Shown here: positions 1 to 7,382 of the stretch, one piece after another
How the letters are laid out: every line of letters begins with the position of its first letter
Position numbering within the stretch: position 1 is the stretch's first letter
Source: Muribaculaceae bacterium
Lineage (GTDB): Bacteria; Bacteroidota; Bacteroidia; Bacteroidales; Muribaculaceae
Direction: 5' to 3'
Assembly: GCA_017619255.1 (NCBI GenBank)
Contig: JAFZSS010000017.1
Coordinates: forward strand, 1-12,134
DNA length: 12,134 nucleotides
Program-made: the position numbers and the translations under genes
Notes under the pieces: model-generated
Databases searched by the model: none
What the model saw: the letters and a program-made list of their open reading frames with translations, nothing else
What the model was told of the DNA's origin: nothing

Positions 1-18
1 TCTTTAAGGTCTTTAAGG
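1..18. repeat. Short tandem repeat (2 x 9 bp) at window edge
   Basis: Two back-to-back copies of TCTTTAAGG occupy 1-9 and 10-18, just downstream of the terminator of the DUF1232 gene. Whether more copies continue outside the window cannot be seen. It has no assigned role. Confidence 0.5.
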
Positions 19-65
19 ACAAAACAAGGGCTCCGGGTAGCATTACCTGGAGCCCTTGTTTTGTC
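18..65 (-). terminator. Intrinsic terminator of the DUF1232/YkvA gene
   Basis: Positions 18-34 and 49-65 form a perfect 17-bp inverted repeat. The intervening 14 nt contain a further 4-bp pairing (ggta/tacc around atgc). Read on the minus strand, the descending arm is T-rich (cttgttttgtc), which fits a rho-independent terminator. The stop codon of the upstream gene (64-66) lies in the base of the stem, so termination sits directly at the gene end. The hairpin is nearly symmetrical and could also stop transcription arriving from the other side. Confidence 0.8.
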
Positions 66-507
66 AATATTCCTCGGCTTCTACATCGATGATGCGCCGG
101 TCATCGGGATTGACGCGCCAAGTGGTGAGGTCTGCTACCCCGCCCTCCTCGTCGCCAAACCATTGCCGCATGCGGTCACGCGCCTTCTGCTTAATCTCGG
201 GAGTAATGTACTTCCTCATCGTGAACACCGCCCAAGCCAGGGCAAGGATGTCGTCGGTGAAGCCGAGACCCAGGATGAAATCAGGTATCAGGTCAAACGG
301 CAGGATGAAGTAACCCAGCGCTCCAAGAATCTTGAGTTTCAAGCTGGAAGGCACAGCAGGGTCCTTGGCGACATAGTAGAGCACAAGGACATGGTAAACC
401 GCCTTGCGACCTAGCTTGCCGGCCACTTTCTTGAGCTTCTTCAACAAGGAGTTTTCGTCGAAGTGTTTGGCGTAACCACCAAGAGCAAAAAGATTTGTGT
501 TGGTCAT
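64..507 (-). CDS. DUF1232 (YkvA-family) small membrane protein
   Basis: This 147-residue protein belongs to the DUF1232/YkvA family, whose biochemical role is unknown. The family core spans about residues 58-93: a hydrophobic hairpin containing the signature ALGYFILPFDLIPDF (62-76) followed by GFTDDILAL (82-90). The N-terminal 50 residues are rich in lysine and probably amphipathic. The C-terminal tail after about residue 118 is acidic and poorly conserved-looking. The start is ATG at 507, 115 nt from the stop of gldE. A small palindrome lies 7 nt before the start codon, and no TAnnTTTG promoter was found in that gap. The gene could therefore be read through from gldE or use an unrecognised promoter. 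The stop codon is embedded in the terminator stem. Family assignment is firm; function is unknown. Confidence 0.88.
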   Translation of the reverse strand: MTNTNLFALGGYAKHFDENSLLKKLKKVAGKLGRKAVYHVLVLYYVAKDPAVPSSLKLKILGALGYFILPFDLIPDFILGLGFTDDILALAWAVFTMRKYITPEIKQKARDRMRQWFGDEEGGVADLTTWRVNPDDRRIIDVEAEEY

Positions 508-514
508 TGCACTT

Positions 515-537
515 TACAGTATTTGGTCGATACTGTA
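515..537. promoter_or_regulatory. Operator-like inverted repeat before the DUF1232 gene
   Basis: TACAGTAT (515-522) and ATACTGTA (530-537) are perfect 8-bp inverted arms separated by 7 nt. On the minus strand the element ends 7 nt before the ATG at 507, in the spot where a ribosome would load. It could be a repressor site or a leader hairpin limiting translation. Only the symmetry is seen; a regulatory role is inference. Confidence 0.35.
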
Positions 538-622
538 CACCCAACAGCAAATCCCGTGCCAATCTCTCTGTCGGCAGGATTCACCAGGTGCTGGCAATGA
601 AAGGAAGAATGATGCGGAAGCC

Positions 623-1969
623 TTATTTCTCGGGCGTGCCACCATGCATGGTCACTTTGACCTTGGCAATGCGGTGCTTGATGACCTTGATGACGGTAAA
701 GGTGAAACGGCCATATTTCACGACCTCCTTCTCTTGCAGGAAGTCGCCCTTGACATCCAGCAGGAAACCGGCGATGGTCTCAGCCTCCTCGGCATGCTCA
801 CCGAGTTCCTCCTCGTCAATGTCCAGGGTACGGGCAAAGTCGCTCAAGAGCGTCTTTCCGTCAAATATCCAGGTATCCTTGCTGACGCGGCTAAAAAACT
901 TCTCCTCGGTGTCATACTCGTCGTTGATGTCACCAACGATTTCCTCGAGCACATCCTCGAGGGTGGCGATGCCTTGGGTACAGCCGTATTCATCGACGAT
1001 AATCGCCATGTGCATCTTCTTGCGGCGGAAATCCTCGAGCAGGTCATCGAGCATGCGCGTCTCGGGAACGAAATATGCGGGTCTGATGAGTGTCTGCCAC
1101 TTGAAGGTGTTGTCACGGCTGCCGATGTAGGGCAAGAGGTCCTTGGCATAGAGGATGCCCGTGATGTTGTCGGGCGTTTCTTCATAAACCGGCATACGCG
1201 AATAGCCCGTGTCGATGACTTTGCGGACCACCTCGTCGAAATCATCTTCCTGATCGATATCCACGACATCTACACGAGGACGCATGATGTCGCTCACCGT
1301 CTTGTCGCCAAAGGAGAGGATGCCCTCAAGCAATTCTTTGTCATCAGGATCCTTGACCTCGCTCACCTCCAGGGCCCTCGTGAGGTCATCGACCGAGAGC
1401 TCCTCGGTCTGGGACGGCACAACCTTGTTGACGATGCGGGTACTGCGCACGAGCAATGCCGTCAACGGCGTGAACAGCTTGACGGCAGCCTTGAGCGGTG
1501 CCGAAGCCAACGCGGCGAACCTGGTATTGAAATTGGTGGCATATAACTTGGGTATCACCTCGCCAAAGAGAAGAATCAGGAAGGTGAGAATAACCGTCTG
1601 GACAATGAAATTGAGTACCGTGCTGTGAAAATTGAAAATCTGGTTCATCGCAAAGTTCAGCACGATGGCAATCATGACATTGACCAGATTGTTTCCCACG
1701 AGAATCGTTGCCAACAGCTTCTCGGGGTTGGAGAGCAACTCCTTCACGCGCTCGCGGCGGTGCTGGTCCTCGATGCTGCTGACATCCTCGGGGCGCAACG
1801 AGAAATAGGCAATCTCGCTGCCCGAGTTAAATGCCGACAGGAAAAGCCCCAAGACGGCGACAATGATGGCTATGATGGTGCCCAATGCGGGCGTGTTGAA
1901 AGTGACAAGCGATTGAGTGCTTGCTGAACAGAGTACCGATAACAGGCACGATAACGGGTCAGGGTCCAA
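623..1969 (-). CDS. gldE: GldE-type CNNM/CBS transmembrane protein
   Basis: This 448-residue protein is of the CorC/TlyC hemolysin type. In Bacteroidota, homologues are annotated as GldE, a gliding-motility-associated protein also kept in non-gliding gut species. Order: an N-terminal CNNM/DUF21 membrane domain (about 25-190) with GNNLVNV (92-98) and the FGEVIPK motif (135-141); a pair of CBS domains (about 225-345) including the EYGCTQGIATLEDVLEEIVG stretch; and a CorC_HlyC domain (about 360-445). CNNM relatives handle divalent cations, but transport by this protein is not shown. No in-frame ATG exists between the upstream stop and the first membrane helix. The likely start is TTG at 1969, giving MDPDPLS, an opening I recall for GldE proteins. 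A good promoter lies about 30-60 nt upstream. The gap to the preceding TraB gene is 74 nt. Confidence 0.85.
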   Translation of the reverse strand: MDPDPLSCLLSVLCSASTQSLVTFNTPALGTIIAIIVAVLGLFLSAFNSGSEIAYFSLRPEDVSSIEDQHRRERVKELLSNPEKLLATILVGNNLVNVMIAIVLNFAMNQIFNFHSTVLNFIVQTVILTFLILLFGEVIPKLYATNFNTRFAALASAPLKAAVKLFTPLTALLVRSTRIVNKVVPSQTEELSVDDLTRALEVSEVKDPDDKELLEGILSFGDKTVSDIMRPRVDVVDIDQEDDFDEVVRKVIDTGYSRMPVYEETPDNITGILYAKDLLPYIGSRDNTFKWQTLIRPAYFVPETRMLDDLLEDFRRKKMHMAIIVDEYGCTQGIATLEDVLEEIVGDINDEYDTEEKFFSRVSKDTWIFDGKTLLSDFARTLDIDEEELGEHAEEAETIAGFLLDVKGDFLQEKEVVKYGRFTFTVIKVIKHRIAKVKVTMHGGTPEK

Positions 1970-1998
1970 AATAAAATTAGATTTGTTGAATAATGCGA

Positions 1999-2030
1999 CA
2001 AAGATAGTGCATTATCACAATGTGGGCAAG
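1999..2030 (-). promoter_or_regulatory. Bacteroidales-type promoter for gldE
   Basis: On the minus strand TATCTTTG (1999-2006) matches the -7 box TAnnTTTG. CTTG (2027-2030) is a 3-of-4 match to the -33 box TTTG, with exactly 20 nt between them, the usual spacing. The predicted transcript start is near 1992, leaving a leader of about 22-24 nt before the TTG start codon. No purine-rich ribosome-binding site is visible, which is common in this phylum. Confidence 0.65.
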
Positions 2031-2043
2031 AAAAACCCGAAAA

Positions 2044-2928
2044 TTACTTCATGGGCTCGACGGTAAAACCGCGGTCGCGCAGCAGCTGCAGTACGCCCTG
2101 CGGTCCAGGCAGGTGCCCGGCACCAACGCACACCAGGCAGGCGCGCTCGGGCATCATCTCGGCAAGCTTAGGCACCCAAGCCCTGTTGCGGTCATAGAGC
2201 AACGCATCCATCGCTTCCTCGTTGTTCTCGCCCTCGACCGACTCGGTCATGACGGTCAAGATGCGATCCAGATTCTGTGATGCGTAAGCCTCGCTGAGCG
2301 CCACCGACATCTCCAGAAAATCATCGTCTTGCTTGCATGCCTCAAGCAGCCCCTGGGCTTGCTCAGTCAACGGGGTGTTGAACAACAAGTCAATCTGTTC
2401 CTGCAGGGTTTCCAGGCTTGCCGAAGGCTTGCCAGCCTCATTAGCACGGGTCTGAACAGCAATGTCAATGAGGTTATTCGCATCAAAATTAGGGAAGTAT
2501 TTAATGGCCTGCATGGCCTGCAACTGGGTGCTGATGGCATTGGGCTTCAACGATTTCATCTGGCTGAGTTTCACACCCATGGCACCAAAGTACTTGTTGA
2601 AGACCTTCTCCACAATGGCATACTCGGCCGGCGTGAAGAGTTTGTCAAGCGTGCTATCGGGCGGAGCAACCATGCTCTGCGCCATACGCATCTGGGCATC
2701 CTGGCTCACGAGACTGTCCTTCTCGATTTCTCCCACCACAATGTCACATCCCTCGATGGCAGTGTTCATGCCGGGAATCTCGTCAATCATCGAGGCCGGA
2801 GCCATGTGATGCGTTCCCAAGATATAGCTGGGGCGTGGCAGACCGTTGCCCGTCACTTTCCACAATAGTTGCGCCTGAGCAGCCAGAGCCACGATGCACA
2901 ATGTCAGAACGAATGATATTCTTTTCAT
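2044..2928 (-). CDS. TraB/GumN-family exported protein
   Basis: This 294-residue protein is of the TraB/GumN family (PF01963 type), with proposed but generally unproven hydrolase activity. The start chosen is ATG at 2928: it gives a clean signal peptide (MKRISFVLTL to AQAQ, residues 1-20) and lies 33 nt downstream of a promoter box. The frame stays open to 3057, but that extension would place coding sequence across the promoter. Family marks are LWKVTGNGLPRPSYILGTHH at about 22-41, with the conserved GT(x)H histidine pair, and the C-terminal GAGHLPGPQGVLQLLRDRGF at about 269-288. The second GxGH histidine is intact, so the predicted active-site core is complete. Location is probably periplasmic. 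It is separated from gldE by 74 nt carrying gldE's own promoter. Confidence 0.87.
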   Translation of the reverse strand: MKRISFVLTLCIVALAAQAQLLWKVTGNGLPRPSYILGTHHMAPASMIDEIPGMNTAIEGCDIVVGEIEKDSLVSQDAQMRMAQSMVAPPDSTLDKLFTPAEYAIVEKVFNKYFGAMGVKLSQMKSLKPNAISTQLQAMQAIKYFPNFDANNLIDIAVQTRANEAGKPSASLETLQEQIDLLFNTPLTEQAQGLLEACKQDDDFLEMSVALSEAYASQNLDRILTVMTESVEGENNEEAMDALLYDRNRAWVPKLAEMMPERACLVCVGAGHLPGPQGVLQLLRDRGFTVEPMK

Positions 2929-2960
2929 AGCTGTTTCTTTTATAATTGTTTTACTGCTAA

Positions 2961-2968
2961 CAAAGTTA
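2961..2968 (-). promoter_or_regulatory. Probable -7 promoter box for the TraB/GumN gene
   Basis: TAACTTTG on the minus strand is an exact TAnnTTTG match, 33 nt before the ATG at 2928. The -33 partner is not ideal: TTTG occurs 12 nt and again 24 nt upstream rather than at about 19-21. Upstream sequence is AT-rich. An AAAGAAAC stretch before the start codon may act as a weak ribosome-binding site. Confidence 0.5.
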
Positions 2969-3064
2969 GGTATTATCTTGCAAAGACACCACCAAAAGAC
3001 GCACATTTTTCTGAAAATCCCTCTTTTTGATGATAATAACCATGAAAAATGGCTCATTTTAGCG

Positions 3065-3096
3065 ATTGTGGGGTGATTACAGCAGGTGTAATTTTG
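3065..3096 (+). promoter_or_regulatory. Plus-strand Bacteroidales-type promoter-like element
   Basis: TAATTTTG (3089-3096) matches TAnnTTTG. ATTG (3065-3068) matches the -33 box in 3 of 4 positions, with exactly 20 nt between. There is no plus-strand protein gene downstream, but a hairpin with a plus-strand T-run ends at 3204. This suggests a short non-coding transcript. Confidence 0.45.
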
Positions 3097-3110
3097 CAGT
3101 GTGAAGAAAT

Positions 3111-3138
3111 GAATTAGTTATTAGTTGATAATAAACAA
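3111..3138. repeat. Heptameric AT-rich repeat, block A
   Basis: Four successive 7-mers, GAATTAG, TTATTAG, TTGATAA and TAAACAA, show a 7-bp period. The first two share TTAG at the same phase. It belongs with similar blocks at 9234-9289, 11484-11518 and 11977-12011. Confidence 0.45.
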
Positions 3139-3167
3139 TACAAAGTAGAAGAGTTAAGTAAACAGAT

Positions 3168-3204
3168 AAAAAGCCGCACCGATGTGATATCGGTGCGGTT
3201 TTTT
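3168..3204. terminator. Bidirectional intrinsic terminator after the C69 peptidase gene
   Basis: A perfect 10-bp stem, CCGCACCGAT (3174-3183) with ATCGGTGCGG (3189-3198), has a 5-nt loop. On the minus strand it is followed by CTTTTTAT, and on the plus strand by TTTTTTATG, so it can stop transcription from both sides. For the minus strand it lies 17-50 nt past the stop of the peptidase gene and closes the seven-gene envelope cluster. Confidence 0.88.
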
Positions 3205-3220
3205 ATGTTATATATAGGCT

Positions 3221-4927
3221 TTACTCCTTGGCTCTGTCTTTGGGGTCTAACCATACCGGCTCCTCAACTTTCAGGCGGTCACCGCCGTTGGGGCCCTTGA
3301 TGAGCATGTCGTAGTACTCTTGGGTGTAACCGCCAAAGGTGGGCGATGCCGGCGTGCCATACTCGTTACGCTCAAACTTGCCGTCCTTCTCCTTCTTGAT
3401 ATTACCGTCAAGGTACTTGACAAACAGATACTCGCCCAGTTTCTTATAGCGAGCCGTGGCATCCTGACCAGCATTGACCGAATACTCCGTCAGCAGGCGG
3501 ACGGCAGAGTTGCGGTCGGTGGTGAGCAGTGAAGTGGCCTGGGCCTCGATGACCGACTGCCTCCTGGCAAAAGCATCCTCGATGTCGCCCTGTACCTTGC
3601 GGATGTCGCCAATCATCTGTGAGTAGCGAGCATAGGCCTGGTTGGCCACCCAGTTGTTGACCCAGAAAGCGCAGTCCCAATCCAGAGTGTACATGTCGGC
3701 TTTGCCCTGGCGGTAGCTCTCGGGCACGCGTGTGATGCAGCAATACATGGGCACAAAGACGGCCGTGTTGGCATCATCGACGCCGAACCAGAAACAGCCG
3801 CCCACCTCATCAGGCATCCATGAGCGCATCTGTGCGACAAACACCCAACCGGTCTGCTGGGTAGCGATAGCACGCTCCTGACTGTAGGTTACGCCATCAA
3901 CCTCAAAGTCCATGGGACGCCAACGGTAAGGCACACCATAGGCAGTGGTGGCACCGGGATCCACGGTCATGTCGAACGGAGTGCCTTCGAAGTGGTCACG
4001 CATCATGTTCTGCATATCGCGAACGCTGACCTTGCGATCGGGCTTGACATAGAGCGGCATCACATCGGCGTCGGCCCTGGTCTTACCATATATGAAAGGC
4101 AGGTAAGCGTCCATGCCCTCATGGAAACGGTTGAAATAGCTCCACACGCGAGCATCACAGCCGCGCAAGGCGCCAGCGTCAAATTTCTGGTAAACGGGAG
4201 CAAAGGCGAAGTCGGCATCCTTACCGCTGTAGAGGCCTTTCTTCTTGGCGAACGAAATGACATCCTTGCTGTACATGACATTCTTCTTGTCCTTCATGTT
4301 GAACTTCCAGATGCGGGGATTGTTGGCGTGGCCGGCGATGCAGTCATCAGGGATGCGCACGGCAACCCAAACGGCACCAAGCTCGTCCGGACCCTTGCCA
4401 ATCATGTCCATAATCCAAATCTCGTTGGGGTCACCGATTGAGAACGACTCGCCCTCGCTGGCATAGCCGTACTGGGCAACCAGATCGGTCATCACCTTGA
4501 TGGCCTCACGCGCGGTCTTGGCACGCTGCAGCGCGAGATAGATGAGGCTGCCATAGTCGATGATGGACTTGCCATTGAGGTCCCAGAGTTCCTCGCGTCC
4601 TCCCCAAGTGCTCTCGGCGATGGTCACCTGGTGCTCGTTCATGTTGCCCACAACGGCATAGGTGTGAGCCACCTCGGGAATTTCACCCATGGGCTTGCCG
4701 CTGTCCCAATCGACGATTTTGCGCATCGACCCGGGAGCATGGTCGGCTGCAGGTATGTACTGCAGGTCACCGAAGAGCGTGTGGCTGTCGGCGGCATAGG
4801 TGATGATGGTCGAGCCATCGGCACTGGCGTTCTTACCCACCAGCAGGTTAGTGCATGCGTCGGCTGTTGCCCATCCGACGAGCGCCATCAGAGCAACCGA
4901 AAACAATTTCATTGAAAAGTTCTTCAT
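3221..4927 (-). CDS. Family C69 dipeptidase (Ntn-type), exported
   Basis: This 568-residue protein is of peptidase family C69 (PF03577 type). These N-terminal-nucleophile enzymes cleave dipeptides, with Cys as nucleophile after removal of a leader. Residues 1-24 form a signal peptide ending ADA. Cys25 follows directly and opens the family motif CTNLLVGKNASADGSTIITY (25-44), so signal cleavage would itself expose the nucleophile. A further family stretch is GESFSIGDPNEIWIMDMIGK in the middle third. Length is normal for Bacteroidales members. The start is ATG at 4927, preceded by AAGAAAGAAA. An upstream start at 4978 adds residues before the signal peptide and is rejected; ATG at 4912 is another possibility. 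It is last in the envelope cluster, 47 nt after the 168-residue protein. Probable site: periplasm or cell surface. Confidence 0.9.
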   Translation of the reverse strand: MKNFSMKLFSVALMALVGWATADACTNLLVGKNASADGSTIITYAADSHTLFGDLQYIPAADHAPGSMRKIVDWDSGKPMGEIPEVAHTYAVVGNMNEHQVTIAESTWGGREELWDLNGKSIIDYGSLIYLALQRAKTAREAIKVMTDLVAQYGYASEGESFSIGDPNEIWIMDMIGKGPDELGAVWVAVRIPDDCIAGHANNPRIWKFNMKDKKNVMYSKDVISFAKKKGLYSGKDADFAFAPVYQKFDAGALRGCDARVWSYFNRFHEGMDAYLPFIYGKTRADADVMPLYVKPDRKVSVRDMQNMMRDHFEGTPFDMTVDPGATTAYGVPYRWRPMDFEVDGVTYSQERAIATQQTGWVFVAQMRSWMPDEVGGCFWFGVDDANTAVFVPMYCCITRVPESYRQGKADMYTLDWDCAFWVNNWVANQAYARYSQMIGDIRKVQGDIEDAFARRQSVIEAQATSLLTTDRNSAVRLLTEYSVNAGQDATARYKKLGEYLFVKYLDGNIKKEKDGKFERNEYGTPASPTFGGYTQEYYDMLIKGPNGGDRLKVEEPVWLDPKDRAKE

Positions 4928-4974
4928 TTTCTTTCTTGCTTTTGTGATTATAGTGAATGTTAATGATGTGTCTG

Positions 4975-5481
4975 TCAATTTCCAACCGGGATGTCATAGC
5001 CTGTAAGGCGGTAAGCCACCTTGAAGGGCGTGGCCTGCTTGCGCGGCTGTGGACCGGCATAATAGTAGAACAGGCGTTGTACATCAAACGACTTGACGCT
5101 CACCAGCTTGGTTTCGCCTGGCTTGAGGCTCACGGGCACGGAAACCGTGCGCTGGGTGAGAAGTTCGCCGTTCATCGTGGTATAACGCAACAACAGGCGC
5201 ACCGTGCTCATGCGGTGGCTGGTGTTGTTGGTGATGAAAAAGGATTCCTTGCTCTCGCTGGCTCGTTTACTGTAGCCCTTGAGGGTCACAGCATTGGGGT
5301 CCACATCCAAGAGGCTGTCAGGCAGCAGGTCGTCGGATGGTTCCAGCATATCAACAGGAACCTCGGTGGAGCGCAGGTTCTTACGCGTGGTACGAGTGCG
5401 TGCGTCCATCTCTAATGTGCTGACTAACAGCAGTAACAACAGGAGCGGAAGGATTAAAATATGCTTATTCCGGGTTTTCAT
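4975..5481 (-). CDS. Exported protein of unknown function, 168 aa
   Basis: I do not recognise a named family. The protein has a signal peptide with a run of leucines (residues about 8-20), then a charged Arg/Thr-rich segment and an acidic segment. A C-terminal domain (about 70-168) looks like an all-beta, immunoglobulin-type fold (FFITNNTSHRMSTVRLLLRY, then SVPVSLKPGETKLVSVKSFD), resembling FxLYD-like domains by eye. The ATG start at 5481 shares its A with the stop of the preceding gene (TGATG), which implies translational coupling to the 197-residue protein. A GTG codon at 5484 directly before it is an alternative start. No lipobox cysteine is seen, so it is probably periplasmic. Confidence 0.8.
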   Translation of the reverse strand: MKTRNKHILILPLLLLLLLVSTLEMDARTRTTRKNLRSTEVPVDMLEPSDDLLPDSLLDVDPNAVTLKGYSKRASESKESFFITNNTSHRMSTVRLLLRYTTMNGELLTQRTVSVPVSLKPGETKLVSVKSFDVQRLFYYYAGPQPRKQATPFKVAYRLTGYDIPVGN

Positions 5482-6074
5482 CACAGGTATCTGACGCGGT
5501 TAAACGGATGGCCATTGCCACCCTCTGGATATATCTTACGGAAGCCGATGGGCAAGCGCTCACCCTCCTTCTCGGGGATAATGCTCATGCCGTTGAACAA
5601 TGTGGGCAGGAAACGCGCCACATTGACACGCACTTTCACCTTCCAGTGCGGCGGGTCAAAAGTGAGTGTGGTTGCCTTGTTGCTGAGCGTGGCGACACAC
5701 TCCAGCGGTTTCTTGAGCGTGGTGCGGCTGCGCTCGCTGTAAAGCCATAGCTGGTACTTATTGTCCACGGCACTGCTGGCGATGTAGCCGATGACGGTAC
5801 CGGGCAGCAGACTGATGTCGGGTGATTCAAGCAGTATGATGCGGTAGCCGATGTTGTGGACACCCTTATACCGCTCAATGCCCAGCGTCATCTCCTCATT
5901 CGGATAGTACCAGATGCCCTCCAGGGGCTGGAGGTCACTCTCGTCGAGGCGCACGCGCATGGAGTCCATGTCGATGCCGGCCAGCACGACCGACTTCTTG
6001 GGGACGACATCAGCAGCGGCCGCCATCAAGGGCAGCATGAGCAACATCAACAATATGAGCGCATAACGGTTCAT
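5481..6074 (-). CDS. Exported protein of unknown function, 197 aa
   Basis: Family not recognised. Residues 1-20 form a signal peptide (leucine/methionine-rich core, ending AAA). The mature part has a small-domain look: LEGIWYYPNEEMTLGIERY at about 51-69, then an alternating hydrophobic pattern suggesting beta strands and ending near WKVKVRVNVARFLP. The last 30 residues are glycine/proline-rich. The start at 6074 is only 3 nt after the stop of the DUF3078 gene. Its own stop overlaps the next start by one base. Such spacing makes co-translation with the DUF3078 barrel and the 168-residue protein likely. It is probably periplasmic or envelope-associated, based on the signal peptide only. Confidence 0.8.
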   Translation of the reverse strand: MNRYALILLMLLMLPLMAAAADVVPKKSVVLAGIDMDSMRVRLDESDLQPLEGIWYYPNEEMTLGIERYKGVHNIGYRIILLESPDISLLPGTVIGYIASSAVDNKYQLWLYSERSRTTLKKPLECVATLSNKATTLTFDPPHWKVKVRVNVARFLPTLFNGMSIIPEKEGERLPIGFRKIYPEGGNGHPFNRVRYL

Positions 6075-6077
6075 CGG

Positions 6078-7322
6078 TTAATTAACGGTGGCGAAGCGGT
6101 AAACAACGCCCAGGCTGAGTATCTCCTTAAACTGCCAGTAATCCCAATCATCGTCACGAGTCACAGAGCGGTCAAAGCGCAAGTGGGTATAGAACTGGGT
6201 CGTCAGGTACTTGCCGATGGACAGGTCGAGGGTGTTCTCCCAATCGCCCTGCACATACTGATAGTTCGTGAACATGTAGAGCCTGGAGGTGAGCATCACA
6301 TTAGGCGTGAAGCGCCATAGCCACTTGGCCTCGAAGTTGCTACCGACGGTGCTCTTGCTGTGATGACCCGCATCGATGCCAAAGCGTGTCGGGTCGATGT
6401 CGGTGATGTTGCGGCAGTACTTCAGGTTATAGGAAATCGGCGCGATGGCCAAGGTGAACATGCGGTCATCGGCCTTCTTGTAGTTGTAGGTCATACCAAG
6501 ACCAATGTTCAGCTCAGCAGGCGACAGGAACGCCGCCGTCATCGTGCGGGTATTGGTCTTGTAATTGTTCAGGAACTGGGTCGTGAACTGCAGCATAGCG
6601 CTGTAGTACCAGTTCTTGACCGCCTTGTAACCCAACTGCGAGGTAAACAGGAAGTTATCCTCATTGATGAGGTGGTTGCGGATGCTGTCACCATGGGTGG
6701 TGGCGACACCAAGCTTATAGGACAAGGCATTGTTGAACAGCCAGTTAGGATGCAGATCCTGATTGAGGTTGCAGTTCCAGTTGATGGAACCCAGCAGGGC
6801 CAGGTTGTTCTCACCGCCCTGGTACCAGTTACCGCTGATATAGGCCTGGGTGAACTGCAGCGACGCATTGAAGACATGCAGCCAGTTGTGGACTTTCAAG
6901 GGAGGCGCATCGGCCGGCGTGACATCATCGGGCACGACCACCTGAGGCGGGGCGATGGTGAGCATGCCCTGCTTGGGAGACACCTCGATAACGCCTTCAG
7001 GCGGGGCTTCGGGCAGACGATTGGCATTATAGGCCACGAGCTGCGGATTCTCAATCATGGCTCGCTGACGCATGCGACGCGCGTGCTCGGTATTTTCCAT
7101 CGCCTCACGCAGCCACTCGTCTCCGGCATCAAGGACATAGGGGCCAACGGGCTTGGTAACACGGGCATGGGCGTCATGAGTGTAGTTGTCATAGACCAGC
7201 GGCACATAGAGCATGCTGGATTCCACATCACCGGCAGGCTGACCGGTGTTGTCGCCCGGGGTGGCGGCAAGCATCGTCATGGCAATGAGTGCCAGGCAAG
7301 CGGTAAAAGTCATTCTTTTCAT
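6078..7322 (-). CDS. DUF3078 outer-membrane beta-barrel protein
   Basis: This 414-residue exported protein carries a DUF3078 domain, a Bacteroidota-specific family predicted to form an outer-membrane barrel; the substrate is unknown. Residues 1-20 form a signal peptide. Residues 21-145 form an extra N-terminal region with a proline-rich linker (about 103-141). The DUF3078 hallmark follows: SGNWYQGGENNLALLGSINW (163-182) and WLFNNALSYKLG (194-205). Alternating strands continue to the C-terminus, which ends GVVYRFATVN, consistent with a closing barrel strand. The start is ATG at 7322, 60 nt from the upstream gene, without a recognisable promoter in that gap. It is 3 nt from the downstream gene. 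It is probably the outer-membrane member of the envelope cluster. Confidence 0.87.
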   Translation of the reverse strand: MKRMTFTACLALIAMTMLAATPGDNTGQPAGDVESSMLYVPLVYDNYTHDAHARVTKPVGPYVLDAGDEWLREAMENTEHARRMRQRAMIENPQLVAYNANRLPEAPPEGVIEVSPKQGMLTIAPPQVVVPDDVTPADAPPLKVHNWLHVFNASLQFTQAYISGNWYQGGENNLALLGSINWNCNLNQDLHPNWLFNNALSYKLGVATTHGDSIRNHLINEDNFLFTSQLGYKAVKNWYYSAMLQFTTQFLNNYKTNTRTMTAAFLSPAELNIGLGMTYNYKKADDRMFTLAIAPISYNLKYCRNITDIDPTRFGIDAGHHSKSTVGSNFEAKWLWRFTPNVMLTSRLYMFTNYQYVQGDWENTLDLSIGKYLTTQFYTHLRFDRSVTRDDDWDYWQFKEILSLGVVYRFATVN

Positions 7323-7382
7323 TGGTGTCTATTGATTTTAGGGTTGGTTGACATTCTTGTTCTATTCAATGCCCATTGAGGG

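Larger units (their letters stand above)
3103..3204 (+). ncRNA. Candidate intergenic small RNA, about 100 nt
   Basis: The interval is bounded by a plus-strand promoter-like element (3065-3096) and the hairpin plus TTTTTT at 3174-3204. The only ATG near the 5' end is followed by a stop after two codons, so it does not look coding. The 5' half is AT-rich with 7-bp repeat units; the 3' half is the terminator stem. It would be transcribed away from the TraB/GumN gene. No known RNA family was recognised. This is a prediction from flanking signals only. Confidence 0.3.

Noticed and set aside
497..1546. Open plus-strand frame of 349 codons opposite gldE
   Set aside because: It mirrors a well-supported gene, shows no recognisable family, and its residue pattern is the reverse-frame image of gldE codons.
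2929..3057. N-terminal extension of the TraB/GumN gene
   Set aside because: It would cover the TAnnTTTG box and place 43 residues before a good signal peptide.
2894..3076. Hydrophobic 60-codon plus-strand frame
   Set aside because: It runs through the TraB/GumN promoter and antisense to its signal peptide. The hydrophobicity follows from AT-rich sequence, and no promoter precedes it.
4928..4978. Seventeen-residue N-terminal extension of the C69 peptidase
   Set aside because: It would put residues ahead of the signal peptide and overlap the previous gene's stop; the internal ATG has a better ribosome-binding context.
6360..7379. Open plus-strand frame of 339 codons opposite the DUF3078 gene
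   Set aside because: It lies antisense to a gene with clear domain and signal peptide, with no promoter or family features of its own.
7366..7379. Six-bp-arm palindrome between the basic-tail and DUF3078 genes
   Set aside because: Short arms with a 2-nt centre and no T-run; likely chance, and not a terminator.
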